Source: Acidobacteriota bacterium
GTDB lineage: Bacteria > Acidobacteriota > Thermoanaerobaculia > Thermoanaerobaculales > Thermoanaerobaculaceae
Assembly: GCA_021782525.1 (NCBI GenBank)
Contig: JAJXUY010000077.1
Coordinates: forward strand, 1 to 6,928
Length of the DNA stretch: 6,928 nt
Direction: 5' to 3'
The position numbers and the translations under genes were made by a program. Below, piece after piece: positions 1 to 4,609 of this stretch (position 1 is the first letter of the stretch; each line of letters begins with the position of its first letter). A model generated the notes under the pieces. The model did no database searches, was not told where the DNA came from, and worked only from the letters and a program-made list of their open reading frames with translations.

Positions 1-31
1 CCGCGGCCGCCGGGTTGACGATCAGGATCAC
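1..31 (-). CDS. Possible start of a diacylglycerol/lipid kinase (YegS/BmrU-type), partial
   Basis: Read on the minus strand, the GTG at 31-29 opens a frame VILIVNPAAA that runs off the left edge. A hydrophobic beta strand followed by VNPxA is the typical first strand and nucleotide-binding loop of the diacylglycerol kinase catalytic domain (YegS, DgkB, BmrU), whose usual motif is VNPxAG. The same frame stays open upstream to another GTG at 79-77, which is an alternative start. Only ten residues are visible, no clear ribosome binding site precedes either start, and the match could be chance. If real, it is divergent from the FAD oxidoreductase, and a pairing of two lipid-modifying enzymes would make sense. 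Confidence 0.33.
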   Translation of the reverse strand, partial: MILIVNPAAA

Positions 32-107
32 CCGCGGAGCATACCCGCAGGGAGCGTCGTTTGCCAGCCGCGAGATCACATGCGATCGAGACCGGCTCGC
101 GACCGGT

Positions 108-113
108 TATCAT
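108..113 (+). promoter_or_regulatory. Candidate -10 element (TATCAT) close to the GTG start
   Basis: TATCAT matches the sigma-70 -10 consensus at five of six bases and lies six bases before the GTG at 120. Transcription would then begin at about the start codon, giving a leaderless message, which would explain why no ribosome binding site is visible. No good -35 hexamer lies 16-18 bases upstream. A weaker alternative is TTGACG at 15-20 as a -35, with a poor -10 near 38-43. This is pattern matching only. Confidence 0.22.
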
Positions 114-119
114 CGTACC

Positions 120-1292
120 GTGGAGCCGGAATTCGATGTCGTCGTGGTCGGGTGCGGCCCGGGGGGGAACGCGGCCGCCCACCGCCTCGCGGCCGGCGGC
201 GCCCGCGTCCTCCTGCTGGAGAAGGAAGCGCTGCCGCGCGACAAGGTCTGCGGCGGCGGTCTCTCCGCGAAGACGCTGCGCGAGGTGCCGTACCCGCTCA
301 CGCCGGTGCTCGAGTGCGAGGTGAGCACGGCGCTGATCGCGTGCGGCGGCGCCGGCGCGGTCCCGTGCGTGCGCGAAGGGCTCGGGGCGATGGCGCGGCG
401 GGACGCGCTGGATGCGTTCATGGCGGAGCGGGCCGTGGCGGCGGGCGCGGTGCTGCGCCAGGGGCAAGCGTTCGTGGGTTACGAGCGCGACGGCGCCCTC
501 GTGCGGATCGTCACCGATGGCGGGCGCCTGACCGCCCGCGTCCTGGTCGGCGCCGACGGCGCCAACAGTCGGGTCCGCGCCCAGCTCCTGCCCGGCGCCA
601 GACCCCGGGCGGTGGCCGCGATCGAGGCGCTGCTCTGGCCCGAGACGGGAACGCTGGAGCTGGTCGGGCCGCGGTGCGTCTTCGACCTGGGTGTGATCCC
701 GGGCGGCTACGGGTGGGTCTTCCCCAAGCGGGACCATCTCAACGTCGGGTTGTACCGCTTCGCCAGGCGGCGGGACAACGTCGACATGCGCCGCGCCCTC
801 GACGCGTTCATCGCCCGCTACCGCATCCTGCGCGGGCACCGGCGGCTGGCGGTCAAGGCGCGAACGATCCCGGTGCGGCCGGTGGCGCGCTCGCTGGCGC
901 GGGACGGCGTCGTGCTCGTCGGTGACGCGGGTGGCCTTGCCGACGCCCTGTTCGGAGAGGGGATCTACGCTGCGGTGCGCAGCGGCCACCTCGCGGCCTC
1001 GGCGATCCTCGACCACCTCGGAGGCGGCGCGGCGCTCGCCGCGTATGACGGGATGTTGCGTCCGATGCGCGCCGACCTGGCCGCCGGGCGGGTGGCGGCG
1101 CGCCTGCTCTACCTGGCCCCGCGCGCCGGGTTCCGGCTCGCGGTCAGGAACGCGACGGTCACGCGCCTGTTCGCGGGGATGATCGCGGGCACCGTGTCGG
1201 CGCGGCGAGCGTTGGGCACGCTGCTGGCGCTGGCGCCGTACTGGCTGCTCGCGCCGCGCACGCCGGCGGTCACATCACCGCTCGTCGGCTGA
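120..1292 (+). CDS. Geranylgeranyl reductase family FAD-dependent oxidoreductase
   Basis: Predicted flavoprotein of 390 aa that would reduce isoprenoid double bonds (for example in menaquinone side chains, prenyl diphosphates or prenylated lipids); the substrate cannot be read from sequence. From the GTG at 120, a Rossmann dinucleotide-binding motif GCGPGG sits at residues 11-16, with E34 ending the second beta strand. It is followed by PRDKVCGGGL (39-48), the cysteine-glycine signature of this family. GADGANS at 144-150 and GDAGG at 268-272 with GEGIYAA at 279-285 are the conserved FAD-contacting motifs of the PHBH/GR2-like group. The last ~60 residues are hydrophobic and Arg-rich, suggesting membrane contact. 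The frame stays open to a TTG at 15, but that would add 35 residues of non-conserved sequence before the Rossmann strand. No Shine-Dalgarno is seen before 120, so the start is likely but not certain. It converges on the folate operon. Confidence 0.85.
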   Translation: MEPEFDVVVVGCGPGGNAAAHRLAAGGARVLLLEKEALPRDKVCGGGLSAKTLREVPYPLTPVLECEVSTALIACGGAGAVPCVREGLGAMARRDALDAFMAERAVAAGAVLRQGQAFVGYERDGALVRIVTDGGRLTARVLVGADGANSRVRAQLLPGARPRAVAAIEALLWPETGTLELVGPRCVFDLGVIPGGYGWVFPKRDHLNVGLYRFARRRDNVDMRRALDAFIARYRILRGHRRLAVKARTIPVRPVARSLARDGVVLVGDAGGLADALFGEGIYAAVRSGHLAASAILDHLGGGAALAAYDGMLRPMRADLAAGRVAARLLYLAPRAGFRLAVRNATVTRLFAGMIAGTVSARRALGTLLALAPYWLLAPRTPAVTSPLVG

Positions 1293-1312
1293 ACGGCTGC
1301 GGCGCCGTGCGG

Positions 1313-1331
1313 CCAGACACCAGACACCAGA
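1313..1331. repeat. Short tandem repeat, 2.7 copies of CCAGACA
   Basis: The heptamer CCAGACA occurs twice in perfect tandem and is followed by CCAGA, in the 93-bp spacer between the convergent oxidoreductase and folate operon. It is non-coding on both strands as far as I can see. It is followed by a pyrimidine-rich tract and the directly repeated hexamer TTATTG (1368-1379), making this spacer the least GC-rich part of the window. Confidence 0.7.
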
Positions 1332-1345
1332 AACCGTGTCTTCCC
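1322..1345 (+). terminator. Weak candidate terminator after the oxidoreductase gene
   Basis: AGACAC (1322-1327) pairs with GTGTCT (1336-1341) across an 8-base loop and is followed by a pyrimidine-rich run (TTCCCTCTCC). It lies 30 bases past the stop codon of the oxidoreductase, in a convergent spacer where a terminator is expected. The stem is only six base pairs and the tail is C-rich rather than T-rich, so it is a poor intrinsic terminator. Rho-dependent termination is equally possible. Confidence 0.25.
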
Positions 1346-1385
1346 TCTCCCCTTTGACCTCTTCCCCTTATTGTTATTGCCGCCT

Positions 1386-2120
1386 CTACAGCGCCACCGT
1401 CCGGCCACCGTCGACGGTCAGGACCTGACCGGTGACGGTCTCGGTCCCCTCGACGAGGAAACGGACGGTGCGGGCGATCTCTTCGGCGCCGCCCTCCCGG
1501 CGCAGCAACGTTCTCCCGAGCAGGCGCTCGCGCGCCGCGTGGTCGGTCCCTTCCGGGAAGATGGCGATCCCGGGCGCCACGGCGTTGACCCGGACCTCGG
1601 GGGCGAGCTCGACGGCGAGCGCGCGGGTCGCGGCGATCAGCGCGGCCTTCGAGACGGAGTAGGCGAGGTGATCGCGCAGGGGGAACGTTCCGTAGATGTC
1701 GGCCACGTTGACCACGGCGCCGCGGCGGGCGCGCAACGCTGCGGCGCACGCCTGCGTCAGGAAGAGCGGCGCCTCCGCGTTGGTGCGCAGGACCTCGGTG
1801 AACCGCTCCGGCGTGAGCTCGGCGAACGGCGTACGGGGGAACACCCCCGCGCTGTTGACGAGAGCGTCCAACCCTCCCATCTCGCGCACCACCCGCGCGA
1901 CCACGAGCGCGCGTGCGGCCCGGTCGTCGAGATCGGCGGCGATCGCGAGCACCTGGGTGCCGCTCCCGCCGAGCTCCGCTTCCAGCGCGTGGGCCGCGGC
2001 AGCCGACGAGCGGTAGGTGAACGCCACCGACCACCCCGCCCCGGCGAACTCGGTGACGATCGCGCGCCCGACGCGGACGGCGCCTCCGGTCACGAGCACG
2101 ACCCGCACCGGCGCGCTCAT
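1386..2120 (-). CDS. Pteridine reductase / FolM-type short-chain dehydrogenase
   Basis: SDR-family NADPH-dependent reductase of 244 aa, likely to reduce dihydropterin (dihydromonapterin) and/or dihydrofolate in the cytoplasm. The N-terminal cofactor loop reads TGGAVRVG (residues 11-18), with YRSS at 36-39, an NADPH-preferring pattern seen in pteridine reductases. D63 and the NSAG motif (89-92) are standard SDR elements. The catalytic region has D141, Y154 and K158: Asp replaces the usual SDR Ser, and the 13- and 4-residue spacing matches the Asp-Tyr-Lys triad of trypanosomatid PTR1 and resembles E. coli FolM. The C-terminal TVDGGR is typical of SDRs. The ATG overlaps the folK stop by four bases (ATGA), with GGAG at 2132-2129 as ribosome binding site. 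Placement after folB and folK strongly favours a folate/pterin role over FabG-like activity, but substrate preference is inferred. Confidence 0.82.
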   Translation of the reverse strand: MSAPVRVVLVTGGAVRVGRAIVTEFAGAGWSVAFTYRSSAAAAHALEAELGGSGTQVLAIAADLDDRAARALVVARVVREMGGLDALVNSAGVFPRTPFAELTPERFTEVLRTNAEAPLFLTQACAAALRARRGAVVNVADIYGTFPLRDHLAYSVSKAALIAATRALAVELAPEVRVNAVAPGIAIFPEGTDHAARERLLGRTLLRREGGAEEIARTVRFLVEGTETVTGQVLTVDGGRTVAL

Positions 2121-2617
2121 GCGGTCAGCTCCACCTGCACGAGTTCCGGAGGCCTGGCGGCGCGCGCCACGGCCGCGCGCGCGAGCGCCGCGAGCGTGAC
2201 CCCGGTGGTCGGGTGGCGTAGCTCTGGGGCGATGGCGGCGAGCGGGACCGCGACGAACGCCTCGCGCTCGACCAGCGGGGAAGGGAGCTCGAGCTCGCCG
2301 AAGCGGCCGGCGAGACCGGCGACCAGGACGAGGTCGATGTCCACGGAGCGGGGACCGCACCGCCGCGCCGGGTCGCGCCGGCGGCCGAGCGCGGTCTCGA
2401 TCGCCCGCAGCTCGCGGTGCAGCGCAAGCGGGGGCCCGTCGGTCGCGAGTTCGGCGGCGAGGTTCCAGAAGTCCGGCTGGTCGTCGTCGCCGACCGGCGC
2501 CGTGCGGTAGACAGGGGACACGGCGACGACGGCGAACCTCCGCGCCAGCTCCGCGAGGGCAATGGCCAGGTGGCGGCGGGGCTCGATGTTGGAGCCCAGG
2601 GAGAGGAAGGTGCGCAT
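2117..2617 (-). CDS. folK: 2-amino-4-hydroxy-6-hydroxymethyldihydropteridine pyrophosphokinase (HPPK)
   Basis: Cytoplasmic folate enzyme that transfers pyrophosphate from ATP to 6-hydroxymethyl-7,8-dihydropterin, giving the substrate of dihydropteroate synthase. The 166-aa length is normal for a single-domain HPPK. Visible family motifs are LSLGSN (5-10), SPVYRTAPVG (34-43) followed by DQPDFWN (46-52), and the signature CGPRSVDIDL (87-96), in which D93 and D95 match the magnesium-binding aspartates. The ATG at 2617 shares one base with the folB stop (TGATG arrangement), and its own TGA overlaps the ATG of the downstream reductase, so all three are probably translationally coupled. GGGAG about 11 bases upstream is a possible ribosome binding site. 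It is not fused to folB or folP, unlike in some lineages. Confidence 0.95.
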   Translation of the reverse strand: MRTFLSLGSNIEPRRHLAIALAELARRFAVVAVSPVYRTAPVGDDDQPDFWNLAAELATDGPPLALHRELRAIETALGRRRDPARRCGPRSVDIDLVLVAGLAGRFGELELPSPLVEREAFVAVPLAAIAPELRHPTTGVTLAALARAAVARAARPPELVQVELTA

Positions 2618-2985
2618 CAGGGCGCGGGCTCCCGCCGCCGCTCGATCTCGACCCCGACGGACTCGGCGAAGCGCACGGCGCCGGGCTTGGCGACCCGGAC
2701 GAACACGGCGGCGGCAGCCGGGAACTCGGCGAGGACCGTCGCGGCGATGCGCTCGGCCAACGTTTCGACGAGCTGGAACGACGAGCCCTCGACGAGCTGC
2801 TGGACGCGCTTGGAGACGGCCTTGTAGTCGAGCGCGCGGGAGGGGTCGTCCGCCGCGCCCGCGGGTCTGGTGTCGGTCTCCATCGCGAGGTCGAGCCGGA
2901 CCTTCTGCATCACCTGCCGTTCCCACGGTTGCAGCCCGATGACGCAGTAGAGCTCGAGCCCCTGCACGAACACGCGGTCGGCCAT
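2617..2985 (-). CDS. folB: Dihydroneopterin aldolase
   Basis: Cleaves 7,8-dihydroneopterin to 6-hydroxymethyl-7,8-dihydropterin and glycolaldehyde, the step before FolK. The 122-aa protein has the full DHNA signature: E22 in QPWERQ, Y54 in LDYKAV, E74 in QLVETLAE and K100 in AKPGA. These numbers coincide with the active-site residues of characterised bacterial enzymes (Glu22, Tyr54, Glu74, Lys100 in S. aureus). The C-terminal VGVEIER strand is also conserved. The ATG at 2985 is chosen because an AGGAGG lies just upstream and the family's first strand begins immediately; the frame stays open further upstream without conservation. It is the first gene of the folB-folK-reductase operon. No promoter for it is convincing in the 232-bp divergent region upstream. 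Confidence 0.95.
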   Translation of the reverse strand: MADRVFVQGLELYCVIGLQPWERQVMQKVRLDLAMETDTRPAGAADDPSRALDYKAVSKRVQQLVEGSSFQLVETLAERIAATVLAEFPAAAAVFVRVAKPGAVRFAESVGVEIERRREPAP

Positions 2986-2989
2986 CGAA

Positions 2990-2995
2990 CCTCCT
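2990..2995 (-). promoter_or_regulatory. Ribosome binding site of folB
   Basis: A perfect AGGAGG on the minus strand ends four bases before the folB ATG. The spacing is slightly short, but the site fixes the start at 2985 over the longer open frame. Confidence 0.8.
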
Positions 2996-3076
2996 CGTGG
3001 GAGAGTAACAAGAAAACGGGGGCCGGTGCCCGGCCGCATGCCGGTTGCCGCCAGGCCGTCGTGTGGGGGTTTCCTA

Positions 3077-3094
3077 CGGCGCGCCGGGAATTCC
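3077..3094. promoter_or_regulatory. Adjacent palindromes, possible activator binding region
   Basis: A perfect 10-bp palindrome CGGCGCGCCG (3077-3086) abuts a perfect 8-bp palindrome GGAATTCC (3087-3094). They lie about 106-123 bases upstream of the predicted sigma-54 transcription start, in the usual distance range for enhancer sites of NtrC-type activators. GTGTCAACAC (3144-3153 region) is another short inverted repeat closer in. Short palindromes are common in GC-rich DNA, and nothing here matches a known operator. Confidence 0.2.
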
Positions 3095-3173
3095 GACAGG
3101 GGCGACCTCGGCCGTGGTCGTCGCCGATGATGGATGTCGCTGGGTGTCAACACGATCCCGAGCGTGCGAGTAC

Positions 3174-3189
3174 CGGCACGGGTCTTGCT
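3174..3189 (+). promoter_or_regulatory. Sigma-54 (RpoN) -24/-12 promoter
   Basis: The sequence CGGCACGGGTCTTGCT matches the RpoN consensus TGGCACG-N4-TTGCW at every defined base except the first T. The invariant GG (3175-3176) and GC (3187-3188) are separated by exactly ten bases. The predicted start is near 3200, seven bases before the GGAGG ribosome binding site and 18 before the ATG of the membrane protein gene. A sigma-54-type response regulator is encoded 1.4 kb downstream on the opposite strand and is the obvious candidate activator. The match and spacing are seen directly; activity and the identity of the activator are inferred. Confidence 0.8.
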
Positions 3190-3206
3190 CTTGGGGTGGT
3201 GGGGAT

Positions 3207-3211
3207 GGAGG
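3207..3211 (+). promoter_or_regulatory. Ribosome binding site of the small membrane protein gene
   Basis: GGAGG lies six bases before the ATG at 3218. It decides the start: the frame is open from an ATG at 3134, but that codon is upstream of the predicted sigma-54 transcription start and would put promoter DNA into the protein. Confidence 0.8.
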
Positions 3212-3217
3212 CGAGCC

Positions 3218-3463
3218 ATGGTTGACATGGACCTTGGGGATCCCAGGACGTTCTGGCTCACGGTGACCAACATCGCGCTGGCCGCCGTGACGTTGCTCTG
3301 CTTTGTGGCCGTCGGCTGGGGCGCGGTGGTCACCGCGCTCGCGCGGCTGCGCCGGCGCTGGGGACTCGGGCTCGAGCCCGACGATCACGCCTTCGCGACC
3401 CCGGGCCTCGGGCTGACGATGGCCGACGGCGGCCGGAAGGTGAAGAACACGACGAAGTCCTGA
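3218..3463 (+). CDS. Small single-span membrane protein of unknown function
   Basis: Encodes 81 aa. A short acidic N-terminus (MVDMDLGDPR) is followed by one hydrophobic segment at about residues 13-40, containing a cysteine at 28. Then comes a basic stretch ARLRRR (42-47), which by the positive-inside rule puts the C-terminus in the cytoplasm. The remaining ~35 residues are hydrophilic and end in a Lys-rich tail. I do not recognise a named family. It is the first gene after the sigma-54 promoter and is followed, after a hairpin, by the Cys-rich GcvH-like gene. A role as membrane partner or anchor for that protein is a guess from position. Start chosen from the GGAGG at 3207-3211. The good ribosome binding site and clean membrane segment make it a real gene despite its size. 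Confidence 0.8.
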   Translation: MVDMDLGDPRTFWLTVTNIALAAVTLLCFVAVGWGAVVTALARLRRRWGLGLEPDDHAFATPGLGLTMADGGRKVKNTTKS

Positions 3464-3464
3464 G

Positions 3465-3491
3465 GGCGGGCTGGCGGCCCGCCAGCCGGCC
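3465..3491 (+). repeat. Intercistronic hairpin between membrane protein and GcvH-like gene
   Basis: A 13-base arm (3465-3477) pairs with 3479-3491 around a central C with a single mismatch; the inner 9+9 bases (3469-3487) are a perfect inverted repeat. In RNA it would fold as a very stable GC stem with a tight loop, starting one base after the TGA of the small gene and ending ten bases before the next ribosome binding site. No T-run follows, so it is not a canonical intrinsic terminator. Partial attenuation or protection of the upstream message end, making unequal amounts of the two proteins, is more likely. Confidence 0.75.
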
Positions 3492-3500
3492 GAGACGGCG

Positions 3501-3505
3501 GGAGG
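3501..3505 (+). promoter_or_regulatory. Ribosome binding site of the GcvH-like gene
   Basis: GGAGG lies five bases before the GTG at 3511, supporting this codon over downstream alternatives. It is the reason to keep the first CPFL cysteine motif, which begins at residue 3, inside the protein. Confidence 0.75.
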
Positions 3506-3510
3506 CGGCG

Positions 3511-4485
3511 GTGAGGTGCCCATTTCTCCGCGACGCGAGCGCGAGCTACTGCAGAATTTCGGCGGTGCGCAAGATGATCGTTGCCAGCGCCCGCGACTCC
3601 GGCCACGAGCGTTGCTCGTCGCCAAACTACGTGGAGTGCCCGGCGGCGGCGTCCAGGGTCGCGCGGGAGCCGATCGGAGCACGCTGCCCGTTCCTGGAGG
3701 ATGCGGCGGTTCAGTACTGCGCCGCCGAGTCGATCAGCACATACGTGCCGGCGAACGACGCACCGACGTCGTGCTGCAACTCGACCGGATATCAGTACTG
3801 CGAGTCGTACCTGACCGCCAGCCCCGGCGGCGAGCGTTCGACTCGCGACCTGACGCCGACTTCGGCGGCCGGCGCGAACCGCGGGGCGATCGTGGTGGAC
3901 GGGATCCCCGTCCCCAGGCACCTGTGGTACGCCCCGAACCACATGTGGCTCGACGTCGCCGAAGACGGTCGCTGCCATGTGGGCGTCGACGCCTTCTTCG
4001 CGAGAGCCGCGGGGAGGATCGACGCGATCTCCTTCGCGGCCCAGGGGCCGGGGTGCGACCAGGCTCACGTCGTGCTGACCGTCAACGGCCTCGACATGCA
4101 CCTGGTCTTCCCGGCCGCGCTGGCGGGCGTGTCTCCCAACATCCGTCTGCGCAGCGACGCCGGCCGGCTGACCTCCGACCCGTATGGGGCCGGCTGGTTG
4201 TTCGCGGGAAACGAGCCGCCGATGCCCGGCGCGCCGGTAGGAGCGGTGGCGAGCGCCGGGCTGATCGGGGGGGAGAGCGCGGCGCGCTGGATCTTCGCCG
4301 AGGCGGACCGGCTCGCCGCGTTCGTGCACGAGGCCATGGAGCGGCCACGGGCCGACGGCCTCAGGCTGGCGGCCGACGGCGGCCGGGTCGCGGCCGGAGT
4401 CGCCCAGCACCTCGACCGGGGGATGCTGGTCCGGATGTTCGAGGAGTTCTTCTCCCCGCATCTCCAATGGCGGACCGCGTGGTGA
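3511..4485 (+). CDS. Cys-rich tandem-repeat protein with a GcvH-like domain lacking the lipoyl lysine
   Basis: Encodes 324 aa in two parts. Residues 1-101 hold two tandem units: C3-PFLRDA-x4-C14-x20-C35-x7-C43, then C59-PFLEDA-x4-C70-x18-C89-x7-C97, with an extra C88. Each unit offers four cysteines, suggesting a metal or Fe-S site or redox disulfides. After a linker, residues ~133-235 resemble the glycine-cleavage H protein: HMWL (144-147, like HEWV), GVDAFFARAAGRID (158-171, like GITdyA...LGdi) and DPYGAGWL (223-230). Where GcvH has ESVKA, this protein has VNGLD (191-195). The only lysine in the whole protein is K21, so it cannot be lipoylated in the GcvH manner. The C-terminal ~80 residues are helical-looking and end near EEFFSP. 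There is no signal peptide. It is second in the sigma-54-driven unit and converges on the response regulator. Automated annotation as GcvH would be misleading; I infer a binding, scaffold or sensory role. Confidence 0.85.
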   Translation: MRCPFLRDASASYCRISAVRKMIVASARDSGHERCSSPNYVECPAAASRVAREPIGARCPFLEDAAVQYCAAESISTYVPANDAPTSCCNSTGYQYCESYLTASPGGERSTRDLTPTSAAGANRGAIVVDGIPVPRHLWYAPNHMWLDVAEDGRCHVGVDAFFARAAGRIDAISFAAQGPGCDQAHVVLTVNGLDMHLVFPAALAGVSPNIRLRSDAGRLTSDPYGAGWLFAGNEPPMPGAPVGAVASAGLIGGESAARWIFAEADRLAAFVHEAMERPRADGLRLAADGGRVAAGVAQHLDRGMLVRMFEEFFSPHLQWRTAW

Positions 4486-4609
4486 GGCGCCGGCCGCTGC
4501 TCGGGGCCACCGCCGGAGATCGCGCGCGGCGCGGCCGAGCGAGGAGACCAGCGACGTCTGTGGGCTGACGCTCCCGCGACCGTGACGGCGGCGTGGGGGT
4601 GGGGAGCGC
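4486..4609. other. Convergent intergenic spacer
   Basis: This 124-bp GC-rich spacer separates the ends of the GcvH-like and response regulator genes. GCTCGG and CCGAGC (near 4498 and 4549) could pair over a ~45-base interval, but there is no T-run. I see no convincing intrinsic terminator, promoter or small gene. Confidence 0.6.

Noticed and set aside
1371..2510. Long plus-strand open frame antisense to the folate operon
   Set aside because: The opposite strand encodes intact FolK and SDR proteins with catalytic motifs; this frame has none and is a GC-driven shadow.
3122..3150. Perfect TTGACA on the minus strand as a -35 box for folB
   Set aside because: No acceptable -10 hexamer occurs at 16-18 bases; the best (CATCAT) is only 12 bases away, so it is not a usable sigma-70 promoter.
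3134..3217. Upstream ATG giving a 109-aa form of the small membrane protein
   Set aside because: The extension would overlap the sigma-54 promoter and lie before the predicted transcription start; the ATG at 3218 has a good ribosome binding site.
3385..4467. Long minus-strand open frame (360 codons) opposite the GcvH-like gene
   Set aside because: It is antisense to a gene with clear motifs and a ribosome binding site, and its translation is low-complexity Arg/Gly/Ala-rich without any recognisable domain. This is expected in GC-rich DNA.
3511..4485. Annotation as glycine cleavage system H protein (gcvH)
   Set aside because: The lipoylation lysine is absent, the protein is more than twice the usual ~125-130 aa, and no other glycine cleavage genes are nearby.
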